From Adiantum capillus-veneris (lineage: Eukaryota > Streptophyta > Polypodiopsida > Polypodiales > Pteridaceae), in assembly GCA_014529385.2 (NCBI GenBank), contig CM043964.1:135287420-135351419 (forward strand): a stretch of DNA of 64,000 nucleotides, read 5' to 3'. Below the pieces are notes generated by a model, which saw only the letters and a list, made by a program, of their open reading frames with translations, had not been told where the DNA came from and did no database searches. A program made the position numbers and the translations under genes. Of this stretch, positions 11,124 through 21,140 are shown piece after piece (the stretch's first letter is position 1; each line of letters starts with the position of its first letter).

Positions 11124-11136
11124 ATCTCCCACTTGG
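11124..11136 (-). other. Copia-1 polypurine tract
   Basis: The minus strand reads CCAAGTGGGAGAT directly before the 3' LTR, matching the common copia form AAGTGGGAGATTGTT. Confidence 0.85.
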
Positions 11137-11183
11137 AGACTGATCTCAGAACCAAACCTGTGACTACTTTCCATCCTGGCTTC

Positions 11184-11606
11184 TTATCCTTGAATGCCGA
11201 TTGAGGATGAGCAAAAGCTCAACTTCTCCTTGTTAACCACCTTTGTAAACATGTCTACATGATTTTCACTTGTATGCACCTTTCCTAGCTTTAGCTGTCC
11301 CTCTTCCAAAAGAGTGCGTATGAAGTGATATCTCACCTCAATGTGCTTTGTCCTTGAATGAAAGGCTGAGTTCTTCGCAAGATGGATAGCACTTTGGCTA
11401 TCACTATACAAAACACGATTGTCTTGTTTGAATCCAATCTCTTCTAAGAATCTGTGAAGCCACATAATTTCTTTGCTTGCCTCCGTCATTGCTACATACT
11501 CTGCTTCCGTGGTAGAAAGTGAAACCAACCGTGCCTCCAACCGTGAACACATAGCCAGTAGTGCTCCTTCGAGTATCTTTGTCACCTGCCATATCTGCAT
11601 AAGCAT
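11184..11606 (-). pseudogene. Copia-1 RNase H, C-terminal part
   Basis: This 140-residue frame contains LVSLSTTEAEYVAMTEASKE (catalytic Glu region), WLHRFLEEIGF, LYSDSQSAIHLAKN (catalytic Asp), RTKHIEVRYHFIR and VDMFTK, the standard copia RNase H end. The N-terminal part (YADMAGDKDTRRSTTGYVFT) is in the neighbouring frame, so a frameshift near 11,500-11,560 breaks it. The domain ends about 60 bp before the PPT, the normal distance. Confidence 0.9.
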
Positions 11607-12207
11607 ACCCTTCTAGAAAAATATCAGTTCCTCCAAAATACAAAGCATTTGTTGTTGTCCCTTTTAGATACCTAAGTATCCACTTCACAGCTTGCCAATG
11701 CTCTTTACCTGGGTTGTCCATGAACCTACTCACAACTCCCACTGCATGTGCAATGTCTGGCCTTGTCCAGACCATAGCATACATTAGAGAACCTACCGCT
11801 GCAGCATATGGAACTTTAGACATATAGGCTATCTCCTTTTGTGTCTTTGGACACATATCCTTCGTTAGTTTAAAGTGACCAGCCAAAGGTGTAGAAACTG
11901 GTTTTGCATTTTGCATTGCAAACCTTTCTAGTACCTTCTTGATGTAATCTTCTTGAGATATATTTATTGTCTTCTTCGTTCTGTCCCTTGATATTTTCAT
12001 ACCAAGTATCCTCTTTGTAGCACCTAAATCTTTCATTGAAAAAGATATAGACAGCTCCTGTTTTAGGTCTTTGATGTCCTGCATGTTAGCACTTGCAATC
12101 AACATGTCATCAACATATAACATTAGGATGATGAATTTCCCATCTCCCAAATTCTTTGTGTAGACGCAATGATCCGAGTTGCATCTTGTGAATCCATGAT
12201 CCAACAT
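11404..12207 (-). pseudogene. Copia-1 reverse transcriptase, palm and C-terminal part
   Basis: This 267-residue frame has FIILMLYVDDMLIA with the YVDD active site intact at residues 31-34. It continues with MKDLGATKRILGMKI, AVGSLMYAMVWTRPDIAHAVG, HWQAVKWILRYLKGT and the start of RNase H. It is preceded by stop codons in SLYGLKQA-x-RQWYLKFDR-x (12208-12290), where stops replace the usual Pro and Phe, so RT is split from its N-terminal part. Confidence 0.92.
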
Positions 12208-12368
12208 CTATCGATCAAACTTCAAGTACCATTGTCTTTATGCTTGCTTTAAACCATACAAGCTCTTCTTTAATCTGCAAACCATTTTCTCCTTACCTTT
12301 TACTTCATACCCCTTTGGTTGAAGCATGTAGATTTCTTCCTCTAAGTCACCGTGAGGGAATGCCGTAT

Positions 12369-12929
12369 TTACATCCATTTGCTCGAGTTTAGATCATGAG
12401 CAGCCACAAGGCTTAAGACAAGCCTAATTGAGTTCATTTTTACAACATGAGAAAATATTTCATTGAAGTCAATACCTTTCTTTTGAGAAAAACCTTTTAC
12501 CACAAGCCTAGGCTTGTACCTTTTCTTCCCACCTTCTTCTTCCTTCACCTTGTACACCCATTTGTTTTGAAGTTCCCACTTACCTTTAGGAAACTCAACC
12601 AATTCCCATGTTTGGCTACGATGTAGTGAGTCCATCTCCACTTGCATGCTCTTCGTCCATTCTTCTTTGGATTCATGTTGCATAGCTTCTTCGTATGATT
12701 CCGGATCTCCAGAATCTGAGATCAAGAGATGGTTGAAAGAAGGAACAAACCTTTCTGGAGGTCTACTTGCTCTTGTAAATCTTCGGGGAATAGGTTGAGG
12801 CTCCTCATTTGGTTGACGTTGTTGCACATTGTCACCGTTTGCAGTCCTTGAGTCTTCACCGTCCTCAAGCTCCAGGTACTCATCACCTGTTTCTTTTGTT
12901 TGATTTCTTTCCAAGTAATCTTTGTACAT
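12369..12929 (-). pseudogene. Copia-1 reverse transcriptase, N-terminal part
   Basis: This 186-residue frame covers the acidic integrase-RT linker (YLELEDGEDS), RFTRASRPPERFVPS and the RT start: EEAMQHESKEEWTKSMQVEM, TWELVEFPKGK, NKWVYKVKEEEGG, YKPRLVVKGFSQKKGIDFNE. A small frame change after HDLNSS takes it out of register just before the [17 protein letters not shown] motif, which is visible in another frame at 12290-12385. Confidence 0.9.
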
Positions 12930-13129
12930 ATTTTTTTCTTTAAAAATTACATCCCTACTTCTTAAGATTTTACCATCTTCAGGATTCCATAGGCGATACC
13001 CAAAGTCACCTTCTCCATAGCCAATGAAGAAACACTTTTTGGATTACATCTAGCTTTGATCTTAGGCTTCTATCTATATGCATGAAAGCCTCACACCCAA
13101 ACACTTTGAGAAATGCATAATTCACCGGT

Positions 13130-14557
13130 TTATCTTGTCCATGCCTCTTCTGGAACTCTCCCATCCAATGCCGTTGAGGGTGACCGATTGATTAAGTACA
13201 CAGATGTACTTACAACTTCCGCCCAAAGCTCAAGCGGTAGGCCAGCATGTAGCCGCATGCTTCGTGCTCGCTCCATGATTGTCTTGTTCATCCTTTCCGA
13301 AATCCCATTTTGTTGAGGTGTCCTTGGGGTTATCCTTTGCCTCTGAATGCCATTGCTAGCACAAAAGCTTTCAAAAGCTTGGCTACAATATTCACCTCCA
13401 TTGTCGGATCTGAGGCATTTAACCTTGGTACCTGTTTCATTCTTCACAAAGGCTTTCCACCTTTGAAATATGGAAAATACATCGGATTTATTCTTCATGA
13501 CATAAACCCATGTTTTTCTAGTTGCATCGTCTATGAATGTTACATAGTACAATGAGTCACCAAGTGATGGTGTACTTGCAGGACCCCAAACATCAGAATG
13601 AACCAACTCAAGTTTTTTATTTTTTCTTTCATTTCCTGATTTTTGAAATTTCACCCTCTTTTGTTTACCATAAGCACAATCTTCACAGATCTCTAAGTCC
13701 ACTTCTTTCAAACCTGGTAGAAGCTTCTTTGTTTGAAGGATTTGCATTCCTTTGGCACTCATATGCCCAAGTCGGTAGTGCCACACCACACTGTCAACTT
13801 CTATAGTTGCTACACAAGCTGAAGGTTGCGTGCTAATAGTACACAAGTAAAGTGTACCGACCTTTTCTCCTTTGGCAACCACCAAAGATCCCTTTGAGAT
13901 CTTCCACCGTTTGTTCTCGAATGCAATGTTGTGACCTTCATCGTCCAATTGTCCTATAGAGATCAAATTTTTGTGAAGAGAAAGAACATGCCTAACATCT
14001 TTAAGCTTCCATTCATTTTTGTTAGCAGTTTTGACAGAAACTGTACCTTTGCCGACAATCTCACAAGCTTCATCATCTCCCAAGTATACATAGCCAAAAT
14101 TACCTTTGGTGTAGTCTTGGAAATGTTGCTTGTGTGGTGTCGCATGGAATGAAGCCCCGGAATCTACTATCCAGGAATTAGACACATTGTCTAATGAGAG
14201 AATTAGAGCATCTTGCTCTACTTTACCTGCCACATTGGCCTCCGATGTTGGCTTGTTGTCTTGAGACTCTGTCTCCTTCTTCTTCTTGGACCAGCAATCC
14301 TTCTTGACGTGGCCCTTCTTGCCACAGTTCCAACATTCAAGAACTGACTTTGTGTGTGACTTGCTCCGCCTTGAGCGATCACGACCCTTTTGGTTTTTGA
14401 ACCTCTCCTTAGACCTTCCTCTTGTTTCTACTGACAGTGCAGCACTTGATGATTCTCCTGTGCTTCTCCTTAGTATTTCCTCGCTTAGGAGAACACCCAC
14501 AACATCATCAAACTTAAGAGTATTTGTGCCAGAAATAGAATTACTTACAGCCATCAC
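13130..14557 (-). pseudogene. Copia-1 gag C-terminus, protease and integrase
   Basis: This 475-residue frame is the best preserved in the window. A CCHC knuckle (CWNCGKKGHVKKDC, residues 75-88) binds RNA. The aspartic protease site DSGA (132-135) lies in SWIVDSGASFHATPHKQHF. A GAG-pre-integrase region (HYRLGHMSAKGMQIL) precedes the integrase zinc site ending in CEDCAYGKQK (291-300). The catalytic triad is Asp322 (HSDVWGP), Asp385 (RSDNGGEY) and Glu421 (NGISERMN), with 35 residues between the last two. It is in the same frame as the gag segment 14567-15046, with only one stop between them. The frame ends near EEAWTR and shifts before RT. Confidence 0.93.
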
Positions 14558-14566
14558 AAGGCTGTC

Positions 14567-15046
14567 CTAACTATCCGATAGAGATGATAGTATAAGAAGA
14601 GCTCGCACTTCGTCATCAAAATTGATTTTCACCAATCGAAGTTGACTTACGTTTGTGTTAAAGTCATTTAGGTGTTCTGCAACTGAACCATTCTCTGCCA
14701 TCTTTAGATTGAACAAGCGCTTCATAAGAAATACCTTATTAGATGCCGATGGTTTCTCGTAGAAGTCATCAAGTGACTTCATCAAGTCCTCCGTGGTCTT
14801 CATCTTCGAAACATTGAAGGCCACCGTTGACGCTAAGCTTAACCGGATTGTTCCCAGTGCCTTTCGATCAAGGACAATCCATGCTTCATCTGCCATCGTT
14901 GCGGGCTTCTTTGCAAGACCGCCTAGTGGCAAATAGAGGTCCTTCTGGTAGAGATAGTATTCAATTTGCATCTTCCAATGTTGGTAGTTTTTGCCGTTGA
15001 ACTTCTCAATCTTGAGCTTCCCTTCCTCTGCCATAACTCCACTCAA
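14567..15046 (-). pseudogene. Copia-1 gag N-terminal part
   Basis: This 159-residue frame starts at an ATG about 40 nt after the primer site. KFNGKNYQHWKMQIEYYL is the hallmark of the copia gag (UBN2-type) domain, followed by WIVLDRKALGTIRLSLA and VAEHLNDFNTNVSQL. The first in-frame stop (14567-14569) separates it from the rest of gag. With that codon read through, gag, protease and integrase would be one frame of about 640 codons. Gag would form the particle that packages element RNA. Confidence 0.9.
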
Positions 15047-15088
15047 TTCAAGGAATCCTTTCCTTGAGATAATTTATCTACGAGCAAA

Positions 15089-15104
15089 CCTTGCTCTGAT
15101 ACCA
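15089..15104 (-). other. Copia-1 primer-binding site (initiator tRNA-Met)
   Basis: The plus strand reads CCTTGCTCTGATACCA, so the minus strand starts TGGTATCAGAGC, the classic plant initiator-Met primer site. It lies two bases from the 5' LTR. Confidence 0.95.
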
Positions 15105-15106
15105 GT

Positions 15107-15878
15107 TGTTAGGATATAAGACGTAGCTAAATAGATAATTGAGTAGATTACTTAATGGAGAGAGATAAATTTACATACACAAGATTATAGAGTAGAGAGA
15201 GAGAGAGAGAGTACACACAATATACATGGTTCACCCAATGTGGGCTACGTCCACGGGAAAGCAGCCACTCAATGGCTTTAGTACTTCAAAACAAGAAGTA
15301 GTTTACAAAGGGATTATACCCTTAATGGAGCTCCCGCCTTGCTTCACTCTCACCACCTCACACTCACCTTGTTGCATCAACTTCACACTATGAAATGTGT
15401 GTAGAAATGGCCTCCTTTTATAGGCCAAAAGGGCTGCCCTCTCTCATGAGAGGCAACCATGTGTAGCCTCCCTTGTGTAGATAAGTCCAAATCGGACCCT
15501 TCAATCCGCCCATGTGTGGCCGCCCTTGAGAAGACAAGTCCGCTTTTGAATTCGGCCACCGACCACCGGCCATTGACTTTCGACCACTGGCCACCGGCCA
15601 TCGGCCAATCGACCGGTTGTTTTCCGACCACTTTCTGGCCGCCGTCCGGCCATAATATTCCAGGGAAAAGGAATATTCTGGCAAAGGGAAAAAAAAAGTC
15701 TCGGGGACGGAAGCCCCCGAGGCCCCTAAAGTTGCCCCTGATTTTTGACTGTGAAAATTTTGGTTTCCGGCAAGTGATTTTCTTTCACGCACGATGGCTT
15801 CTCCTCATAATGGGGGCCTTACAAATGTGTGATTTTATCACAGAAGATTACAAGGTAAATCAAGCTCCATACTTAACA
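15107..15878 (-). repeat. Copia-1 5' LTR
   Basis: This 772-bp LTR runs TGTTAGGA to CTTAACA. It matches the 3' LTR apart from microsatellite length, the 35-bp unit count and a small insertion near 15700. The minus-strand TATAAAAG at 15422-15415 is the likely promoter. The visible substitutions imply that the insertion is not very recent. Confidence 0.95.
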
Positions 15879-16135
15879 GCCTCCGCTCTCTGAATTGCCT
15901 CCTTTGGCTCCAACTCCGAATCCTCCATCACAGTTTCTTCTTGGATTTTCCTCTCTTCTGAATTTTCTTGTTCCACACCATCTGTATTCCTCTGCAACTG
16001 ATCAATTCCCAAATTGTTCTCTTTCACTACATATTTGTCAATGATCCGCTCCATATCAACCTCGAATACCGGAACAATTGTTGGATTTGCTGCTAGGAAA
16101 TATGCCTCTTCATCATCCTCCAATCCTTCAGACAT
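15879..16135 (-). pseudogene. Gypsy-1 protease-RT linker
   Basis: This short acidic frame (DDEEAYFLAANPTIVPVFEV, IQEETVMEDSELEPKEAIQR) continues the Gypsy-1 polyprotein between protease and RT. At 15879 it is cut by Copia-1, and the frame resumes on the other side at 10303. No enzymatic motif is seen. Confidence 0.7.
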
Positions 16136-16144
16136 GCTAATTGC

Positions 16145-16837
16145 TCATGCCAACATTGGCTTTGTCGATTCTGACAATTCCTTCTTCGGCCCCATTGGTA
16201 ATGTAACTTCTCTCCTTCCTTTCTTAACCGTCACTTCATTTTTTTCCCAATCCTGTTTTAGCTTAACCGTGCGAAACCATGGCCTCCCCAACAACATAGA
16301 ATAAGTATTTTTTGAATCCTTCATCCTGATGACTACAAAGTTTACCATAAACTGCAATCCATGAATGATAATACCTTGCCTCCTTAACATCCCCACTGGT
16401 TGAACTCTGCTCTGATCAGCCATATGCACTTGAAATGGAGCTGGTTCCAACTTGACATCTTGCATCCTTAGAAATTCCGATTTCGAAAGTATGTTGACAT
16501 CTGATCCACCGTCCAATAGAACATCGGAAAATTTGCGGTTATTAAATTCCAACGAGAGTGTCGGTACTGAAAAATCCACATCCTTCGGGCTAATCTGGCA
16601 ACTCTGAACTGTCTGCTGCACCTCATTCATACTCGGAACAGTCTTTGACCTCCGCATCACTGTATATAATTTATCCCTGAAAATTGGAACTAATGACAAC
16701 AACTGATCCAAGGTAAAATGTATAGAGGAATTAGTTAACTCTTCAAACAAGGCATCCATCCTTTCTCTTTCCTTCTCCTCCCTTTTTACCCCTTTCTCCT
16801 TTGATTTCAGCCCGATCTGTTGTTGCTCCTTTTCCAT
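16145..16837 (-). pseudogene. Gypsy-1 aspartic protease region
   Basis: The 230-residue frame has a basic N-terminal part, then VPTLSLEFNNRKFSDVLLDG followed by GSDVNIL. The DGGS at residues 109-112 stands where the DTG/DSG active site is expected, and YSMLLGRPWFRT at 179-190 is the typical C-terminal loop. The protease would mature the gag-pol polyprotein. Gly in place of Thr/Ser also occurs in some gypsy lineages, so it may not be inactivating. A stop separates it from the following linker. Confidence 0.85.
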
Positions 16838-16879
16838 CAGATTTTCAGCTACCTCATCCCGAATCTCCTTCAGCTCCTC

Positions 16880-17581
16880 TCAATCCAGTGGAGGTTTCAA
16901 CCTTGCTTTTGACCTTGTTGTCACTAATACATCTACTTCCTCTTGCAAACATTTAGAACAATCACATTCCGGCCGACAATCCATAGCCACTTCATTCACC
17001 CTTTGATCCTGAAACAATTCTACTACTATCAAACTACTTCCCGGTTCTTTGTATGCTTCGGCTGACTGTGCTGGTGGTGCTGGCAACTGCGGCACTAGCC
17101 CCCTTGGCTGTTGCTGATTCCCCCCTTGATAATTCCAAACCGGCTGATTCCATCCTTGTGGTTGTGGCTACCAATTCTGCCAACGCTGCTGCTCATCCCA
17201 ATTTCCCCCCCATGGGGGTCTTGAATTTTGCCATCCTCCATATCTCGGTCCTCCTCCAGAATTGAAATTTCCTCTGAATGATGGTCCCTCTTGATTAAAC
17301 TATGGTCTCCACCCAGAATACGATTGTTGCCTTTGCCAACCTTGATTGTTGAACATCCTCTGCCTTCCTACTGTCTCTGGAAACACCCCATGAGTTTGAG
17401 GTCCTTGTTGTTGTATGTTCTGCTGAATCCTTTCTGGTACAACACCCTTGAAATTCGGATTAAACCAACATTCCTTTGTCCAATGCCCATCCTTAACACA
17501 AATTTCACAATGAGGGGATTTTGATTCCACAACTTTCTGCACTCCCAACTTCTTCAATTTCTTCTCCACCAATTTTTCCAC
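16880..17581 (-). pseudogene. Gypsy-1 gag C-terminal part with zinc knuckle
   Basis: From 17581 the frame contains CEICVKDGHWTKECWFNP, a CX2CX4HX4C nucleocapsid knuckle, followed by a Gln-rich stretch. From 17095 another frame holds a Pro/Ala start and a Cys-containing segment (CDCSKCLQEE) ending in VTTRSKARLKPPLD. The frames are offset, so at least one frameshift lies between about 17100 and 17300. Confidence 0.8.
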
Positions 17582-17617
17582 CCTATCATCCTTTCCCTTT
17601 ATCCTTAGACTTTTTCT

Positions 17618-18370
17618 TCAACTTCTTCTTGCTTTTCTTCTTCTTATCCTCATCTCCTTCTGAATTCGAATCATCACTGGAATCCTCTTCACTATCAGCA
17701 TCTGTTTCCGTATCTGAATTAGTATCAGTTTCCGAATCCGAATCGATGTTCGAATCCGAATCATCTGACCTCTTCTTTTTCTTCGACCTGCTTTTCTTCT
17801 TTTCTTCTTTTCTTTAGATGACCTCTCGGCTGCTTTCCCATGAGAGACCCCAAACCTTTTCTCTACTCTTTGAGCTGTTTCCACTAATGCTTGTAATCCA
17901 CCCGCAACATCAACTCCAGCAACAACATTCTTCAATTCCTTCCTTAATCCATTCAAAAAATACCCAGCAAGCATTTCATCAGTTGGCCTTTCTTGAGCAG
18001 TCAACCTTCTCACATATTGGTTAAACTTTTGTGCATAATCCTCAACAAACATTTTCCTTTGTTTCACTTCCCTAAGCTTGGTCAACACATCATGTGGAGT
18101 CTTTTCCCTTCTGAACCTATTCAAAAATGCTGCTTTCAAACCATCATAATCAGCAAAATGACTTGCTGGAAAATTACTAAACCATTGCATAGCCTTCCCA
18201 TCCAATGTATCCTCAAACTGGTGCATCTTAGCCTGGGCATCGTACACTCCGACAAATCCTCTGGGCTGCCATCTTGTCTCGTATTGAGATATGTGGCAAT
18301 CGGGGTCTTCCTTCAAGTTTTTCGAAAAGGTATGGAATTTGACGCGCATATCCTGCCTAGACGCCGCCAT
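17618..18370 (-). pseudogene. Gypsy-1 gag core (retrotransposon gag domain)
   Basis: In the 250-residue frame, residues about 45-150 show the typical gag core: AMQWFSNFPASHFADYDGLK, AAFLNRFRREKTPHDVLTKL, DYAQKFNQYVRRL and MLAGYFLNGLRKELKNVV. A Lys/Arg-rich low-complexity tail follows from about residue 175; it is partly out of frame, because the opposite frame suggests a Ser/Asp-rich linker there. It continues into the knuckle region. Confidence 0.88.
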
Positions 18371-18896
18371 ATTTGTAAGTCCACTGGTTGTACAAGATTT
18401 TCTGCATTGGTACTTGCCAACGGATCAAGAATCAATCTCCTTCTCGCCACTAATGCATGCTGAAAAACTACAACCGCCAATAGCCACGGAAATATATCCT
18501 GTTCTTCATTCTCTACTTCTTCTTCCCACCTATCACTCAAATAATCCTCTGCGCCATCCAAATCTTCCACAGTATCATCTGAATCCTCCCCTATAGAAAC
18601 TCGGTGCATCCCACTATAATTGAAACTTCCCTGCAATTCCAAACTCTGACCATCTCGCCCATAAAACTGCCAGAACCGCCTAGCAACTAACCTTGTCCAA
18701 TACGAGAATGTATCCTCTTCTGCTTCCTCCAGAGTGCAGTCAACTACCCATACCAACTCGCACTATTCTGAACATCCTCCCTCCATTCAACTAAACCTTT
18801 CACTGCTTCAGCACTCGCTCCTACAAGAGAAACTTGAATCCGTCCATTCTACATTACACCTACATCGTGATCGCCAAGTGTTATAGGCGCAGACAT
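18313..18896 (-). pseudogene. Gypsy-1 gag N-terminal part
   Basis: An ATG at 18896 begins MSAPITLGDHDVG. After a stop, the frame from 18756 continues with WRK-type text and acidic DDTVEDLDGAEDYLSDRWEE. It overlaps the core frame by about 60 bp in a different register, so a frameshift lies near 18,340. The N-terminal domain itself matches no family I recognise; it is assigned by position and continuity. Confidence 0.6.
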
Positions 18897-19138
18897 TCAG
18901 AATAGACAAACACAAGAATCAGAATGGAACTGAAACTGGAACAGAACACAGAAACTAAAAACAGACTAATTCTGCAATAACTTCCGCCTTCACATTCCCA
19001 AGAAAACATTGATCGACAGTTACATAATTCGAGAATACTAATGGGCAACACCCTTTCTTAAGAACCCCCTTGGAATCCCAAAAGTACAAAAGTCCAAATT
19101 CCACTAAGGTAAAACATCCAAAATTCTCTCAGCTTAAC
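18897..19138. other. Gypsy-1 presumed leader
   Basis: This 242-bp stretch lies between the gag start and repeat A. No primer-binding site or LTR end was identified, so the 5' LTR was probably lost at the 19138/19139 junction. Confidence 0.5.
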
Positions 19139-19265
19139 AACAAGCTTGGAGTAGATGATGAGCTTTCCATTAAAGCTTGAGAAGGAGATAGTCTTCTTTA
19201 CTCCACACATGAGATTGTGTGAGTGTGTGTGTGTGATAATGCCTTGCCAAAATCAGCCCTTCCCC

Positions 19266-19329
<64 letters not shown>

Positions 19330-20056
19330 CAACCCCTCTTGATTTTTACTCATGCTGCCATCCTATTGGACTCGGTAAAGCTTAGCCAATGATAATTATG
19401 AAGCATAAGTGATAGCCTTGTGATATGTATCCACCTTTCCCCTTTTGTGAGAGCTTTAAGTAATTAATTGACGCAATTAAACTCTCACTGGACCCCTTAG
19501 TCTTCTGGCCAATAGGAATCATGCAAGCCAGTGGGCTGTTGAATGTTGATTGGACCCCTTGGGAGACTATCCAATAGTGTTCTAGAGAGCTTAATTTCTA
19601 TTGGTTCTATTATCAAGTGTTTTTAAATTAATTAAACTAAAGGTACTCTAGCCTAATTCTCATTGGTCCACCTCTATGGCCATCCAATAGGATTTGAATG
19701 GACCTTGGGGGCAACTGGGCTAGGGAACTGACATGTGTCCCCTATTCCCTTTGTGTAAAGGGAGCTTGCTAGAGTGTGTGTGTGTTTCTCTCTCATCCCC
19801 TACTAAAAGGGCTCGCCCCCTCCAAGATAGAGATGTGGGAAGACTTTTTAGTCTTCCCACAAGCATCCAATTTACCTAGAGTTTGAACATAACCTTTGAA
19901 TTTTGGAACCTTAGCATTTTGGAACCTTAGCATTTTGGAAGTCTTAATGGCCTGAACCTTAGGGTTTTTGAAGCCCATTGTTGCACATTGCTCTTTTGCA
20001 GATGGCCCTCCCTTTGGATCCCTATTTTCCCTCTTTTGGATCCCTACTGTGATTGG
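19139..20056 (+). repeat. Repeat family A, copy 3 (left end missing)
   Basis: It starts at a point equivalent to about 815 in copy 1 (ACAAGCTTGGAGTAGATGATG) and continues past the 1358 break of copy 1. It keeps parallel to copy 2 until about GGATCCCTACTGTG. The first ~600 bp of the family are absent. A CT microsatellite of about 55 bp (19272-19326) is expanded relative to copies 1 and 2. Confidence 0.8.
19272..19326. repeat. (TC)n microsatellite in repeat A copy 3
   Basis: It is about 55 bp of perfect CT/TC. The homologous site in copy 1 (about 951-966) has only about 8 units. Confidence 0.95.
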
Positions 20057-21140
20057 TTGCTAGATGAGAATGTAGTTCTCCACATCACACCACGTCATGA
20101 GTGACTTCACACTTTTTCAAGTCGGAGTCTTGGTTGAATGCACTTGGCTGATGGATCAACATTTGACATTGCATGAGCAGGAGATGTATGTATGTCATTG
20201 CCTAGTGGTGTATCATATACACTTTGATGTGAATTATGTTTCTCTAATGAGACAAAGTTTGATCTTAGTGACATAGTTAACAGATTGTGGATGTCAGATA
20301 GTGCTTAGAGGAAATCTTTCCAGATGCATTGTGAATTGCTAGTGATTGTGAGGGGAGCTCAAAGTGGCTTGGTCTATCCGTTGCATGTATTTGAGGTTCA
20401 AAACAATTTGATCTTGATTTGGTGACAGACATGTCAGCAAGAGACAAGAAAATTCTCTTTTGCAAATCTCTAGATTGATTTGCATGCTATGTCTATAGAT
20501 ACAGGTTATAGCATTTATGCTCTAGCAAGACACAATAGATTGATCCTCTTAGGAAAAAGATGCCTCCTAGTATGGAGATAAATGATTTGGAGTTTTTGTA
20601 TATGCTCATTCTAGAGGCCAATATGGTGATGTCAATACATGTAACGAGTAGTCAAAATGATGCAAAGGATGCAATTAGCATTGAGGTGTGTGCCACGGAT
20701 ATAGATATCAGGGATTGGCTCATATATATAATGCAGTTTTTATTGAGCCTGGATACAGATATCAGGGATTAGCTCAAAGATATCATGCTATTTTCATTGG
20801 TCTTTGGGAGTCTCATGCATGAACTTCTAGTGTCAAGACCCAAGATAGTAGTTGCAATGGGAGTGTTTGTAGTTGAGTTTGTTAGTCAAATAATGATTTG
20901 ACACTAGCATGATGCATCATGGAGCCATGCAAGTTATTACATAATATTTGTGAAATATGCATACACATTCTAGCATATATACATGCACTTTTGCACCTAT
21001 TTGCATGTATCTTCTACTATTTGTAGTTCCACTTATTGGCACACTCACCTTTAAGTGAGAGAATGCTGGGGTAAAGGTATTGTGCCTTACCTTGGGTTGG
21101 CCACCTACTTATTCTTATGTATATACAAGCATAAGGAAAT
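20057..21140. other. unassigned spacer
   Basis: No coding or repeat family was recognised in these 1.1 kb. A small internal duplication of ATACAGATATCAGGGATTGGCTCA-like text occurs around 20700 and 20755. Confidence 0.4.

Larger units (their letters stand above)
10304..15878 (-). mobile_element. Copia-1: Ty1/copia element with both LTRs, inserted in Gypsy-1
   Basis: LTRs at 10304-11123 and 15107-15878 both start TGTTAGGA and end CTTAACA. On the minus strand a PBS to initiator tRNA-Met follows the right LTR and a polypurine tract precedes the left LTR. The order gag, protease, integrase, RT, RNase H is the Ty1/copia order. The element is 5.6 kb. The flanking 5-mers ACCTT and GCCTC match at 3 of 5 positions, consistent with an old, decayed target duplication. 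The gypsy frame on either side confirms insertion. One in-frame stop in gag and several frameshifts in RT and RNase H make it non-autonomous now. Confidence 0.95.
6594..19138 (-). mobile_element. Gypsy-1: Ty3/gypsy element, both ends missing, split by Copia-1
   Basis: On the minus strand the order is gag (18896-17300), protease (16837-16145), linker, RT (10005-9301), RNase H (9160-8801) and integrase (about 8767 to 7400), then a long extra C-terminal region. This protease-RT-RNase H-integrase order defines Ty3/gypsy. No chromodomain was seen after integrase, so it is more like the Athila/Tat side than the chromoviruses (inference). Copia-1 (10304-15878) sits between protease and RT. The 3' end is cut at the element B LTR (6593/6594) and the 5' end at repeat A (19138/19139); no LTR or primer site belonging to this element was found. 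Confidence 0.85.

Noticed and set aside
14286-14570. Plus-strand frame opposite Copia-1 gag/protease
   Set aside because: It is antisense to a clear gag-pol frame; composition and position show it is a shadow.
198-20056. Repeat A copies 1 and 3 as the two LTRs of Gypsy-1
   Set aside because: Gypsy-1 coding abuts element B at 6594 with no LTR remainder, copy 3 lacks the LTR start, and no primer site precedes it at 18897-19138.
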